The notes under the pieces were generated by a model. The model ran no database searches. It saw nothing but the letters and a program-made list of their open reading frames with translations, and was not told where the DNA came from. Positions 25,000 through 35,100 of a stretch of 64,000 bases of DNA are shown here, in pieces (position 1 is the first letter of the stretch; each line of letters begins with the position of its first letter). This stretch comes from DASQFQ01 sp963722815 (GTDB lineage: Bacteria > Actinomycetota > Thermoleophilia > Solirubrobacterales > Solirubrobacteraceae). Location of the stretch: contig CAVROM010000006.1 of NCBI GenBank assembly GCA_963722815.1, positions 1-64,000 of the forward strand. The letters are read 5' to 3'. Position numbers and translations under genes: made by a program.

Positions 25000-27108
25000 C
25001 TAGACCCGCCGCACGCGGTACATCGCGCGGTAACCGCGCCGCAAGCCGCCCATCACCGCTCGCCGCAAGGTCGGTCGGGCCGAGACCGCCAGCAGCGCGA
25101 GCTGGTCGTCGGGCGTGAGCCAGCCGCCCGGGCCGACGAGCGACATCGCGAGGTCCGTCAGCGACTCGCGCGGCTCCGCCGACACGCGCCGCGGGCCGAC
25201 CGCGGCGTCGCGGTAGACCTGCAGCAGCTGCTCGGCGCAGCGGTCCCACAGGAGATCCTTGCCCGCCTCGCGCACCGCGTCGATCAGCGGCTGCGGCTCC
25301 GCGATCAGCCGCGCGGCGTTGGCGGCGCTGGCCTCCGCGTCCCACGCCACGATCCCGGCGTGCTCGGCCGGCAGCAGGTCGGCCATCGAGGACTGCGCCG
25401 CCCACAGCGACGGCGTGCCCGCCAGCGCGGCCTCGAACGGGATGAAGCCGAAGCCCTCGAACGTCGTCGGGTAGAGCACGAGCGCGGCATTGCGGTACAG
25501 CCACTCCTTCTCGGCCTCGGGCGCCTCGCCGAGCGCGACGACGTCGGCGGCGAGCTCGGGATGCGCGGCGCGCCACGCCGCCTCCTCGCCCTCGCTCGTC
25601 CCGCGCAGCGCGTGCGGGCCCGCCAGGACCAGCCGGCCGTCGAAGCCGTGCTGCGTGCGCAGCCGCTCGAACAGCGCGAACGCGAACGGGTGGTTCTTGT
25701 GCAGGAAGTCGGTGCCGAGGCAGAGCAGGAACGGGCGGCCCTCGAGCCCGGGCGGCGCCACCGGCTCGCCTTCCAAAGCGGTCATCCTGTGGTCGATTCC
25801 GAGCGGCACGAGCTCGGCGCGCTCGTCGTCGACGAGGTCCTCGGCCCGCGCGTCGTCGCGGGCGTGGGGCGAGCAGAACACGACGCGGTGCGCGAACGCG
25901 AGCGCCTGGCGGGTCAGCTCGCGGTAGCCGCGCCACTCGTCGTGGTTGGCGAAGTAGGCAGGGTTGTGGTACGCGATCGAGTCGAGCTGGGTGAGCACGA
26001 CGCGGCGCCCGAGGCGGCCGAGGATCAGCAGGTCCTGCGGCGTCGTCACCTGGTAGGGCCGGTGGACGACGTCGGTCGGCTCGATCCCCTCCTGCGCCTC
26101 GTCGTGCCACATCCGCTCGACGCCCAGAGCGTCCAGCGCCGCCCGCGCGCGATCACCCAGCGAGCGCGGGACGGTGACGCGGAGCCGCACGTCGCCGCGC
26201 CGCGCCAGCGCGCCGGTCAGCTCGAGCGCGAGCACCTGCGTGCCGGTCAGCGTCGGCCCGAGGCACGAGCCGTCGATCGTCACCGACAGCTCCCCGACCG
26301 CCAGCCGGGCGGCGGCGAGCGAGCGCGACAGCGGGATCGTCTCGGTCGTCGCGGTCTCCAGCACCGCCTTCGCGTAGTACGGGTAGCGGCGGTTGAGCTC
26401 CTCCTCGTTGCGCTCCTGGCGCTCCGTGCGCGCGCCTCCGAACGAGGCCCCGCCGCGGTGGAAGACGTAGAGGTCGTCGGCGACGACGTGGCGCAGCCCG
26501 CGCGCGAGGCAGCGCTGGCAGAAGTCGACCTCCTCGCCGTAGCCGGGCGAGAACGCCTCGTCGAACTCGCCGACCAACTCGAGCGCGGAGCGACGGATGT
26601 AGAGGCAGTGGCCGACGCCGGTCGGGATCCGCGGATGCAGCCGCGGCGAGGCGCGCGCGATCAGCCGGTCGGCCTCGTCGACGGTCAGCCCGGGCGGCGG
26701 CTCGGGCGACGGATGCTTCCAGTCGGGGACCGAGAGGATCGTGCCGTGGTTGGTGAGCGTGCTGGCGGTCGCCACCAGCTCGTCGCTCAGCGCGGCCGCG
26801 CGCAGGCGCTCCAGCCACGCGGGCGGCACGACGGTGTCCGAGTTGACGATCACGACGTCGGCCGGCGCGGTCTCGCGGAACGCCGCGTTCATGTTGCGCA
26901 CGAAGCCGAGGTTCTGCTCGCGCCGGACGTATTCGACGCCGTCGAACCCGCGCGCGACCGCCTCGATCTCCGAGTCCGGCGAGGCGTCGTCGGCGACCAC
27001 GATCCGCGTGCCCGGCGTCGTGTTGGCGACCACGCTGCGCAGGCACTCCTCGAACAGCTCGCGCGCCCCGTAGACCGGGACGACGACGACCACGTCGCCG
27101 CGCTCCAC
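25000..27108 (-). CDS. Bifunctional GT2-GT4 glycosyltransferase
   Basis: 702 residues with two catalytic modules. The N-terminal GT2 domain (about 1-270) has VVVVVPVYGARELFEECLRS, IVVADDASPDSEIEAVARGF, NLGFVRNMNAAFRE, VIVNSDTVVPPAWLERL and the late GYGEEVDFCQRCLARG. The C-terminal GT4 domain (about 300-640) has DSIAYHNPAYF, LVPLGIDHRMTAL, LCLGTDFLHKNHPFAFALFE and LYPTTFEGFGFIPFEAALAG with the EX7E pair. Fusion suggests successive sugar additions. GTG 27108 is 3 nt after the stop of the ABC permease gene, so it belongs to the Wzt-Wzm operon and probably builds the exported chain. Confidence 0.9.
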   Translation of the reverse strand: MERGDVVVVVPVYGARELFEECLRSVVANTTPGTRIVVADDASPDSEIEAVARGFDGVEYVRREQNLGFVRNMNAAFRETAPADVVIVNSDTVVPPAWLERLRAAALSDELVATASTLTNHGTILSVPDWKHPSPEPPPGLTVDEADRLIARASPRLHPRIPTGVGHCLYIRRSALELVGEFDEAFSPGYGEEVDFCQRCLARGLRHVVADDLYVFHRGGASFGGARTERQERNEEELNRRYPYYAKAVLETATTETIPLSRSLAAARLAVGELSVTIDGSCLGPTLTGTQVLALELTGALARRGDVRLRVTVPRSLGDRARAALDALGVERMWHDEAQEGIEPTDVVHRPYQVTTPQDLLILGRLGRRVVLTQLDSIAYHNPAYFANHDEWRGYRELTRQALAFAHRVVFCSPHARDDARAEDLVDDERAELVPLGIDHRMTALEGEPVAPPGLEGRPFLLCLGTDFLHKNHPFAFALFERLRTQHGFDGRLVLAGPHALRGTSEGEEAAWRAAHPELAADVVALGEAPEAEKEWLYRNAALVLYPTTFEGFGFIPFEAALAGTPSLWAAQSSMADLLPAEHAGIVAWDAEASAANAARLIAEPQPLIDAVREAGKDLLWDRCAEQLLQVYRDAAVGPRRVSAEPRESLTDLAMSLVGPGGWLTPDDQLALLAVSARPTLRRAVMGGLRRGYRAMYRVRRV

Positions 27109-27110
27109 GC

Positions 27111-27962
27111 TCAGAGTTCCTCGGCGATGTGCGGGGCGGAGCGGTCGAAGACGACGTACCCGAGTGCGCACACCCCGATGAGGATCGCGAGCGGGATCAG
27201 CAGCCAGACCGCGCCGCCCATCACGTCGGCGGCGCTGGGCGCGTCGGCGTCGATGATCGCGTGGCGCGCCTGCTGGACGATCACCGCCAGCGGGCTGCAC
27301 ATGATCAGCCGCCGCAGGCTCTCGTCGGGGATCTTCTCGATCGGATAGAGGATCGGCGAGCCGTAGAACGTCACCTGCAGGGCGACATCCCAGATCGGCC
27401 GCACGTCGCGGTAGCGCACGAACAGCGCGGCCAGCAGCGTGCCGATGCCGGTCGAGAGCAGCGCGAGGGCGCCCACCAGCGGGACGATCTCGAGCCAGCT
27501 CCAGCGCGGCTCGATGCCCGACGCGAGCACGAAGACGATCACCACGATGAAGTTCAGGACGAAGTTCAGGAACGTCGTCAGCACCACCGACAGCGGGATC
27601 ACGAGCCGCGGGAAGTGCACCTTGCGCACCAGCGACTCGCGGTCGGGTACCGAGCCGACCGCGGTGCCCGTGGCCTCCGAATAGAACGTGTAGATGATGA
27701 TCCCCATCAGCAGGATCACGGGGTAGTCCTGCACGCCGCCGCCGAGCCGGACCAGCTCGGTGAACACGAAGTAGAGGACGCCGAACAGCAGCAGCGGCCG
27801 CACCAGCTGCCAGAAGTAGCCGAGCACCGAGCCGAAGAACTTGAGCCGGAACTCGAGCACGGCGAGCGTCCACGTCAGGGTCCAGAACCGCTTCGGGTCG
27901 CCCCCGAGCGCGGACGGCCCGCGCATCGGGCGCAGCGGAGCGAGGGTCGCATCGACGCTCAC
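27111..27962 (-). CDS. wzm: ABC-2 type polysaccharide exporter permease (Wzm/TagG-like)
   Basis: A 283-residue integral membrane subunit with six helices in the ABC-2 arrangement. Markers: WTLAVLEFRLKFFGSVLGYF, WQLVRPLLLFGVLYFVF, YPVILLMGIIIYTFYSEAT, LVRKVHFPRLVIPLSVVLT, VRYRDVRPIWDVALQ and YGSPILYPIEKIP, the Wzm/TagG signature near the C-terminus. It pairs with the ATPase upstream to export lipid-linked polysaccharide or wall polymer. Start GTG 27962 overlaps the ATPase stop as GTGA. Confidence 0.93.
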   Translation of the reverse strand: MSVDATLAPLRPMRGPSALGGDPKRFWTLTWTLAVLEFRLKFFGSVLGYFWQLVRPLLLFGVLYFVFTELVRLGGGVQDYPVILLMGIIIYTFYSEATGTAVGSVPDRESLVRKVHFPRLVIPLSVVLTTFLNFVLNFIVVIVFVLASGIEPRWSWLEIVPLVGALALLSTGIGTLLAALFVRYRDVRPIWDVALQVTFYGSPILYPIEKIPDESLRRLIMCSPLAVIVQQARHAIIDADAPSAADVMGGAVWLLIPLAILIGVCALGYVVFDRSAPHIAEEL

Positions 27963-29197
27963 GACGCGTGCACCTCCGCGCTGCGCTCGATCCGCAGCGT
28001 GTGCGGGATGTCGACCAGGCCGCCACCGGCGCGCGCGCCGGTGACGACCACCGAGGCGAGGTCGCTGACGCGCACGTGCACGTCCTGGCCCGAGCCGCGT
28101 CGCGCGATCGACGGCGACGCGTGGTAGCGGCCGGGCGCGAAGTAGTTGTCGAACGCGACGCGGAAGCCGACGTGCTCGCCGGCCGCGAACGAGCCGGTGT
28201 GCTCCTCCTCCCACAGCGTCGAGGTCGCGAACACGATGTCGCCTTCGTCGCTGCCGAGCGAGAACGCGAACACGGGATCGACGTGCGGCTCGACGAAGCG
28301 CACGACGGCCACGAACGCGGCCCGGCGCCCCTGCGAGAGCGCGTTGACGCGGTTGCCCTCGCCGTCCTCGAACCAGGCGTCGGCGATCTCGACCGTGCCG
28401 TCGCCCTGGTGGTGATGGTGCCGCTCGGGCTCCTCGGCGCCCGCCGCGCTGCCGCGCCCGAAGTTCGTCTCGTAGTACTCGCCCGCGACCGCGTCGGGGT
28501 CGCCGATGTCGACCACCACGCCCTTCTCGAGCAGCATCGCGCGCTCGCAGAAGCGGGAGACCGTCGTCATGTCGTGCGTGACGAGCAGGATCGTGCGGCC
28601 CTCGTCGCGCAGGCGGTTGAACTCGTCGTAGCACTTCTGCTGGAAGGCGGCGTCGCCCACGGCGAGCACCTCGTCGATCAGCAGCACGTCGGCGTCGACC
28701 TGGATCATCACCGAGAACGCGAGCCGCACGAGCATGCCCGACGAGTAGTTCTTGAGCTTCAGCTCCTCGAACTCGCGCAGGCCGGCGAAGTCGATGATGC
28801 GGTCGTAGCGCTCGAGCGCCTCGCGGCGCGTGAGCCCGAGCATGATCGCGTTGAGGATCGCGTTGTCGCGCGCGGCGAGGTCCGGGTTGAAGCCGACGCC
28901 GAGTTCGATGAACGTCGAGACGCGGCCGGCGACCAGCACCTGCCCCGTGTCGGCCTTGTAGATCCCGGCCATGCACTTGAGCAACGTGCTCTTGCCCGAG
29001 CCGTTGCGGCCAACGATGCCGAAGAACTCGCCGCGCTTGACGTCGAAGGAGACGTCGGTGAGCGCCGGGAAGGTGTCCATGTCGCGCCGCCGCAACGGGT
29101 GCAGCGCGCGCTCCTTGAGCGTGTGGACCCGCTCCTTCGGGAGCGAGAACGCCTTCGAGACGCCGTCAACCACGACGGCCTGGGACCGGTCGGACAC
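27959..29197 (-). CDS. wzt: ABC polysaccharide exporter ATP-binding protein (Wzt-like, with C-terminal domain)
   Basis: 412 residues. Walker A GRNGSGKST near residue 63, signature-like NYSSGMLVRLAFS, Walker B VLLIDEVLAVGDAAF and switch VTHDM. After a linker with a His run (RHHHHQGD, about 265-275) comes a beta-rich C-terminal domain of about 140 residues (VEIADAWFEDGEGNRVNAL). Its size fits the Wzt C-terminal domain that reads the chain end, implying recognition of a terminal modification. GTG 29197 is preferred over upstream codons because TAGCTT lies exactly 7 nt ahead and the sequence before it is not protein-like. Divergent from the SDR at 29262. Confidence 0.93.
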   Translation of the reverse strand: MSDRSQAVVVDGVSKAFSLPKERVHTLKERALHPLRRRDMDTFPALTDVSFDVKRGEFFGIVGRNGSGKSTLLKCMAGIYKADTGQVLVAGRVSTFIELGVGFNPDLAARDNAILNAIMLGLTRREALERYDRIIDFAGLREFEELKLKNYSSGMLVRLAFSVMIQVDADVLLIDEVLAVGDAAFQQKCYDEFNRLRDEGRTILLVTHDMTTVSRFCERAMLLEKGVVVDIGDPDAVAGEYYETNFGRGSAAGAEEPERHHHHQGDGTVEIADAWFEDGEGNRVNALSQGRRAAFVAVVRFVEPHVDPVFAFSLGSDEGDIVFATSTLWEEEHTGSFAAGEHVGFRVAFDNYFAPGRYHASPSIARRGSGQDVHVRVSDLASVVVTGARAGGGLVDIPHTLRIERSAEVHAS

Positions 29198-29204
29198 GGC
29201 AGCC

Positions 29205-29210
29205 AAGCTA
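29205..29210 (-). promoter_or_regulatory. -10 element (TAGCTT) of the wzt-wzm operon
   Basis: Minus-strand TAGCTT ends 7 nt before GTG 29197 and no Shine-Dalgarno sequence lies between. It predicts a leaderless operon mRNA and decides the start of the ATPase gene. Confidence 0.5.
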
Positions 29211-29245
29211 GCGGAAGGCCGAGACTTCCGGCCAAATTGCGCGTC

Positions 29246-29251
29246 TATAGT
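29246..29251 (+). promoter_or_regulatory. -10 element (TATAGT) of the SDR-GT2 operon
   Basis: TATAGT ends 10 nt before ATG 29262, in a short AT-richer patch (29232-29251). With the wzt element it forms divergent promoters 35 bp apart. Confidence 0.55.
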
Positions 29252-29261
29252 GGCCGACCCC

Positions 29262-30332
29262 ATGCCGATCGCGATCGTCACCGGATCGGGCGGCCTCATC
29301 GGCTCCGAGTCCGTCCTCCACTTCGCCGAGCGCGGCTACACCGTGGTCGGGCTCGAGAACGACATGCGCGCGCAGTTCTTCGGCGCCGAGGCCTCGACCC
29401 GCCGCATGTCCGAGGTGCTCGCCGAGCGCCTCCCGAACGAGTTCGTGCACGAGGAGATCGACATCCGCGACGCCGACGGCGTCGAGCGCATCTTCGCCAC
29501 GCACGCGGGCCAGATCGAGCTGATCGTGCACACGGCCGCCCAGCCCTCGCACGACTGGGCCGCGAAGGAGCCGCAGACCGACTTCGGCGTCAACGCCAAC
29601 GGCACGCTCAACCTGCTCGAGGCGGCGCGCAAGCACGCCATCGACGCCCCGTTCATCTTCTGCTCGACCAACAAGGTCTACGGCGACACGCCGAACCGCC
29701 TGCCGCTGGAGGAGCACGAGGAGCGCCTGGAGATCCCGCGCGACCACGAGTACCACGACGGCATCCCGACCTCGATGTCGATCGACGGCTCGACGCACTC
29801 GCTGTTCGGCGTCTCCAAGGCCGCCGCCGACCTCCTGGTGCAGGAGTACGGGCGCTACTTCGACATGCCGACGGTGGCCTTCCGCGGCGGCTGCCTGACC
29901 GGCCCCAACCACGCCGGCACGCAGCTCCACGGCTTCCTCTCCTACCTGATGCGCTGCACGATCACCGGCCAGCCGTACACGGTGTTCGGCTACGGCGGCA
30001 AGCAGGTGCGGGACAACATCCACTCCGCCGACCTGGTGGCGGCCTTCGAGGCGTTCGCGAAGACCCCGCGCGCCGCGTCGGTCTACAACCTCGGCGGCGG
30101 GCGCGCGTGCAACTGCTCGATGCTCGAGGCGATCCGCATGTGCGAGGAGATCGCCGGGCGCGAGCTCGACTGGACGTACTCGGAGGAGAACCGCATCGGC
30201 GACCACCGCTGGTGGATCTCCGACCTCTCCGCGTTCGAGCGCGACCACCCCGAGTGGTCGCTGCGCTACTCGGTCGAGGACATCCTGCGCCAGATCCACG
30301 ACGCGAACGTGGAGCACTGGGCGCCGGCGTGA
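29262..30332 (+). CDS. NAD-dependent epimerase, CDP-paratose-2-epimerase-like subgroup with Phe in the Tyr position
   Basis: A 356-residue extended SDR. Motifs: AIVTGSGGLIGSESVLHFAE at residues 4-23, DIRDADGVERIF, VHTAAQPSHDWAAKEP (the AAQPSHD signature of the CDP-tyvelose-epimerase group), FIFCSTNKVYGDTPNRLP, then SLFGVSKAAADLLVQEYGRY. At this spot the usual YxxxK reads FGVSK, so the catalytic Tyr position is Phe. Then FRGGCLTGPNHAGTQLHGFL and YGGKQVRDNIHSADLV. A nucleotide-sugar 2-epimerase or related role is likely. The stop overlaps the next GTG (GTGA). Confidence 0.85.
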   Translation: MPIAIVTGSGGLIGSESVLHFAERGYTVVGLENDMRAQFFGAEASTRRMSEVLAERLPNEFVHEEIDIRDADGVERIFATHAGQIELIVHTAAQPSHDWAAKEPQTDFGVNANGTLNLLEAARKHAIDAPFIFCSTNKVYGDTPNRLPLEEHEERLEIPRDHEYHDGIPTSMSIDGSTHSLFGVSKAAADLLVQEYGRYFDMPTVAFRGGCLTGPNHAGTQLHGFLSYLMRCTITGQPYTVFGYGGKQVRDNIHSADLVAAFEAFAKTPRAASVYNLGGGRACNCSMLEAIRMCEEIAGRELDWTYSEENRIGDHRWWISDLSAFERDHPEWSLRYSVEDILRQIHDANVEHWAPA

Positions 30333-31156
30333 CGCTGTCGGTCGTCATTCCGGCCCACAACGAGGCTGAGGTGATCGAGCCGACGTTGCGGGGCCTGATC
30401 GACCAGCTGGGACCCGCGGGGATCGACTACGAGATCGTCGTCGTCGACGACGCGTCGCGCGACGGGACCGGCGACGTCGTGCGCCGGGTGGCGGAGGACG
30501 AGCCGCGCGTGCGCGTCGTGCGCAGCGAGGCGCCCAACGGGTTCGGCTTCGCGGTCCGCGCGGGGCTCGAGGCGTTCACCGGCGACTCCGTGGCGATCGT
30601 GATGGCCGACGGCTCGGACGACCCGCGCGATGTCGTGCTCTATCACCGCGTGCTGGAGGCCGGCTACGACTGCGCGTTCGGCTCGCGCTTCATGCCCGGC
30701 GCGAGCGTGCACGACTACCCGAAGTTCAAGCTGCTGATGAACCGGGTGGTCAACACCGGCATCCGCGCCCTCTTCCGCCACGGCTACAACGACACCACCA
30801 ACGCGTTCAAGGCCTACCGGCGCGAGGTGATCGAGAACCTGCGCCCGCTCCTCTCCCACCACTTCAACATGACCGTCGAGCTGCCGCTGAAGGCGATCAC
30901 CCGCGGGTTCTCCTACGCGATCGTGCCGACGTCGTGGACGAACCGCGCGGCCGGCACCTCGAAGCTCCAGCTCAACGAGATGGGCAGCCGCTACCTGTTC
31001 ATCGTGCTCTACGTGTTCCTCGAGGACCATCTGAGCCGCGGCGACTACCGCCGCCAGGCGTCGGCCGCCCCGCCGGCGCCGCCGATGACGCCCCCGCAGG
31101 GCGCGACGCACGGGCGCGTCAGCCGCAGGTTGCACCGCCGCCTCGAGCGGCGCTGA
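30329..31156 (+). CDS. Glycosyltransferase family 2, polyprenyl-phosphate-sugar-synthase-like
   Basis: 275 residues. It starts at GTG 30329 in a GTGA overlap. Motifs: LSVVIPAHNEAEVIEPTLRG, IVVVDDASRDGTGDVVRRVA near 35, GFGFAVRAGLEAF, IVMADGSDDPRDVVLY near 88, FGSRFMPGASVHDYPKFKLL, NDTTNAFKAYRREVIENL near 150 and PTSWTNRAAGTSKLQL near 197. It probably makes a lipid-phosphate sugar donor. The basic C-terminal tail ends RRLHRRLERR. Operon with the SDR before and the membrane protein after. Confidence 0.9.
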   Translation: MTLSVVIPAHNEAEVIEPTLRGLIDQLGPAGIDYEIVVVDDASRDGTGDVVRRVAEDEPRVRVVRSEAPNGFGFAVRAGLEAFTGDSVAIVMADGSDDPRDVVLYHRVLEAGYDCAFGSRFMPGASVHDYPKFKLLMNRVVNTGIRALFRHGYNDTTNAFKAYRREVIENLRPLLSHHFNMTVELPLKAITRGFSYAIVPTSWTNRAAGTSKLQLNEMGSRYLFIVLYVFLEDHLSRGDYRRQASAAPPAPPMTPPQGATHGRVSRRLHRRLERR

Positions 31157-31157
31157 C

Positions 31158-32117
31158 ATGCCGCGCCTCACCCCCCAGCTCCAGCGGCGGATCAGCGTGG
31201 CCGTGTCGGTCGTGTCGCTCGCGGCCGTCGCGTGGTGGATCTCCAAGCAGGACACGCCGCAGTTCCCGGACTCGGCCTCCGGCTGGGCGTGGCTGCTGGC
31301 CGCGGTGTGCGCCTACGCCGTGGCGTTGGCGGTGCGCGGCTTCCGCTGGCACCGGATTCTGCGGCTGACCGGGATCCCGCACGCGCGGGCCGACGCCTAC
31401 CGGCTCACGCTGGTCGGCTACATGGGCAACAACGTGCTGCCGGTGCGCGGCGGGGAGCTGCTGCGCGTCGGCCTGCTCGGCAACCGCACGACCGCGCGGC
31501 GGCGGGAGATCCTCTCCTCGGTGATCGCCGAGCGCCTGCTCGACGCCGCGGTGCTGGCCGCGATGTTCGCTGTGCTGACGTGGGCCAACGTCGCCGACGC
31601 CCCTGCGGGCCAGACGCCCGCGGCGGTCGCGGCGGTCGCGCTCGTGGCGGCCGCGATCGCGCTGGCCTCGTACCTGGCGCTGCGCCGGCGCGGCTACTTC
31701 CACGCCCTGCACGAGAAGATCGGCCCGTTCGTGCGCTCGCTGCGGCTGTTCGCGCACGTCGAGGGCCTGCTGCTCGCCGGCCTGACGGTGCTGGCGTGGT
31801 GCGGCGAGGGCCTGACGCTGCTGCTGATCGGCCGCTCGCTGGGGCTCGACCTGCACATCCTCGACACGCTGCAGATCATCGTGCTGGCCTCGCTGTTCGC
31901 CGCCATCCCGGCGGCGCCCGGCTACGCCGGCACGTTCGACGCCGGGCTCGCGCTCGGGCTCAAGGCCGTCGGCGTGACGGGCGGCACCGCGGTCGGCTTC
32001 GTCGTGCTCGCGCGCTTCGTGATGTTCGTGCCGGTCACGCTCGTCGGCCTGTTCCTGCTCCTGCACAGCTACGGCGGCTTGAAGGTCGCGCAGCGGCGCA
32101 GTCTGGTGGCCCAGTGA
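31158..32117 (+). CDS. LPG-synthase-TM-region (AglD/MprF-like) membrane protein
   Basis: 319 residues, about eight helices. Family marks: RGFRWHRILRLTG near 62, GYMGNNVLPVRGGELLRVGL near 93 (the N-x-x-P-x-R-x-G-E core), SSVIAERLLDAAVLAAMFAV near 123, and IPAAPGYAGTFDAGLALGLK near 258. The family includes the flippase part of MprF and AglD, and in polysaccharide clusters it may move a lipid-linked sugar. It follows the GT2 gene by 1 bp and overlaps the next GTG (GTGA). A distant paralogue is at 52315-53259. Confidence 0.9.
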   Translation: MPRLTPQLQRRISVAVSVVSLAAVAWWISKQDTPQFPDSASGWAWLLAAVCAYAVALAVRGFRWHRILRLTGIPHARADAYRLTLVGYMGNNVLPVRGGELLRVGLLGNRTTARRREILSSVIAERLLDAAVLAAMFAVLTWANVADAPAGQTPAAVAAVALVAAAIALASYLALRRRGYFHALHEKIGPFVRSLRLFAHVEGLLLAGLTVLAWCGEGLTLLLIGRSLGLDLHILDTLQIIVLASLFAAIPAAPGYAGTFDAGLALGLKAVGVTGGTAVGFVVLARFVMFVPVTLVGLFLLLHSYGGLKVAQRRSLVAQ

Positions 32118-35100
32118 ACGTCGGCACGATCATCGCCAAGAACTACCTGGCCTACGCGCGGGTGCTCGGCCGCTCGCTCTGCGAGCAGCACCCGGATCTG
32201 CGCCTCCAGGTCCTGATCATCGACGACATCGAGGGCTACGTCGATCCGGCCCAGGAGCCGTTCGACGTGGTCACCATCGACCAGCTCGACATCGACGGCT
32301 TCGAGCGCATGGCGGTGATGTACAGCGTGCTCGAGCTCTCGACCGCGGTGAAGCCGTGGTTCCTGCGCTGGATGCTTGGGGAGTCCGGCGACGGCGCGGT
32401 CTACCTCGACCCGGACATGCGCCTCTACGCGCCGCTCGACGAGATGTTCCAGGCGGTGCGTGAGCACGGGCTCGTGCTCAACCCGCACTTCACCGACCCG
32501 ATGCCGCGCGACGGGCGCAAGCCCAACGAGCAGGACATCCTGATCGCGGGCGCCTACAACCTCGGCTTCATCGGCATCGGCTCCACCACGTTCGCCGACG
32601 AGCTGCTCGACTGGTGGGGGGTGCGGCTCGAGCGCGACTGCATCGTCGACCCCGAGCGCGGCTTCTTCGTCGACCAGCGCTGGATCGACCTCGTGCCGGG
32701 GATGGCCGACGACTTCTCCGTGCTGCGCGATCCCGGCTTCAACGTCGCCTACTGGAACCTCCCCACGCGCACCGTCGAGGAGCGCGACGGGCGCTGGTTC
32801 GTCAACGGCGCGCCGCTCAGGCTGTTCCACTTCAGCGGCTTCGACGCCTCCAAGCCGCACATGCTCTCCAATCACCAGGACCGGATCCGGCTGACCGACG
32901 AGCCGGCGCTGGAGAAGCTCTGCCTCCAGTACGCCGCCGAGCTCGTGGAGAACGGCGTCGACGCGGTGTCGAGCTGGCCCTACAGCTACGACAGGACCGC
33001 GTCGGGGATCCCGCTCGACTCGCTCAAGCGCCGGCTCTATCGCGACCTGATGGCCGACGGCTTCGACGAGTCGCTGCTCCGGCCCGAGGGCGAGGCCGCG
33101 TTCGCCCACGCCGCCTCCGCGCCCGCCGAGCGCGGCGGCGAGTTCGGCGTCACCCGCTACCTGGCGGCGCTGTGGGCCGACCGCGGCGACCTCAGGCAGC
33201 GCTACCGCGACCTCACCAATCCGGCCGACGGCCGCGGCTTCGTGGAGTGGGCGTACACGCTCGGGCGCGAGGAGGTCCCGATCCCGGAGTCCCTGCTGCC
33301 GCCGCTGCCCGACAAGGCGCGGCTGCCCGTCATCCCCGCGCGCCCGCCGGGCGTCAAGCCGCCGCGGCGGGCGTCGTCGCTGGGGGTCAACGTGGTCGGC
33401 TACCTCAACTCCGAGCTCGGGGTCGGGGAGGTCGCGCGCCAGGTCATCGACGCGCTGGACGCCGCCGGTGTGCCGTCGCTGCCGGTCGGCCTGACCGCGC
33501 CGGGGAGCCGTCAGGGCCACCACTTCGCGCACGTCGGCACGTCGCCCGACGACTACCCGATCAACCTCGTGTGCGTCAACGCGGACATGCTCCCGAGCCT
33601 CGCCGAGCAGCTCGAGCCGGCGTTCTTCGAGCACCGCCACACGATCGGGCTGTGGTGGTGGGAGGCGTCGGTCTTCCCCGAGCGCTGGCACAAGGCATTC
33701 GACTACGTCGACGAGCTGTGGGCCGGCTCGGAGTTCGTGGCCGAGACGCTCGCCGCGGCGTCGCCCAAGCCGGTCGTGCACATGCCGATGCCGGTCACGC
33801 TGCCGCCGGTGGTCGACCTCCCGCGCGACGCGCTCGGCCTGCCGGGCGGCTTCGTGTTCCTGCTCGTCTACGACTTCGCCTCGGTGCTGGCGCGCAAGAA
33901 CCCGGTCGGGCTGATCGACGCCTTCCTGCGCGCGTTCCCGGACCCGGACGAGGGCGCGCGGCTGGTCCTCAAGAGCATCAACTCCGAGCGGCACCCGAAC
34001 GAGCACGACCAGGTGCGGCTCGCCGCCAAGGGCCACCCCCACGTGCACCTGCTCGACTTCTACGTCTCGGCCGACGAGAAGAACGCGATGATCGCGTCGG
34101 CCGACTGCTACGCGTCGCTGCACCGCTCCGAGGGCTTCGGGATCACGATGGCGGAGGCGATGCTGCTCGGCAAGCCGGTCGTCGCCACCGCGTACTCCGG
34201 CAACCTCGACTTCATGCGGCCCGAGAACTCGTACCTCGTCGACTACGAGCTCGCGCCGATCGGCGCCGGCCACGGCCCGTACCCGCCCGAGGCCGAGTGG
34301 GCCGAGCCCGACCTCGACCACGCGGCGAAGCTGATGCGCGACGTGTTCGAGGACCAGGGCGAGGCGCGGCGCCGCGGCGAGACCGCCGCCGATGACATCC
34401 GCCGCTCGCACTCCGCGGCCACGTCCGGCCGGGGCATGGAGGAGCGCCTGCTGCGGATCCGCGGGACGCTCCCGATCGACGACTTCGATCCGACCGGGCT
34501 CGCGCGCAGCGAGGCGGCGGCCGCGCAGGAGCTGGTCGAGCGGGGCCAGACGCCGGCCGCGAGCGGCAGCCGCCTGCGCTCCGCGCCGCGCGCCGCGGTC
34601 CTGCGGCTGATGAAGCCGCATACCAGCTACGAGCAGCAGGTCGACCGCGGCGTGACGGCCGCGCTCGGGCACCTCGGCCACGCGCTCGAGGCGCTCGAGG
34701 GCCGGCTCGACGCGCTGGCCACGCGCGAGCGCGAGAGCGCGGCGATGGTGCTCGGCCAGCTGCGGAACATCGACCGGCGCTTCTCCGCGCTCGAGCGCGA
34801 GCGGCTCGACGAGCTCACGCGCCGCGTCGACGAGCTGAGCGGCACGGTGGTCGGCGGCCAGGCGCCGGGCGGCTTCGACGGCGACCCGTGGACGCCGGCG
34901 TACAACGAGGCCCACCGGCGCTACGTCGCGAGCGAGCTCGACGACGCCGAGCTGCTGGAGCGCTTCCGCGCCGGCGCCGACCTGCCGCCGGGGCTCGGCC
35001 ACGGGCTCGACGAGCGCGCCGTCGAGTTTCCGTGGGTCGCCGCCCAGCGCCTGGCCGGGCGCGTGCTCGACGCCGGCTCGACGCTCAACCACCTCCACGT

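Noticed and set aside
23351..26110. 919-codon minus-strand frame
   Set aside because: Low-complexity Arg/Gly/Ala translation antisense to a membrane-protein gene and out of frame with the GT2-GT4 gene; no motif.
27968..31156. 1062-codon plus-strand open frame
   Set aside because: Only the last 275 codons (from 30329) look like a protein, a GT2 enzyme; the upstream part is the shadow of wzt and the SDR.
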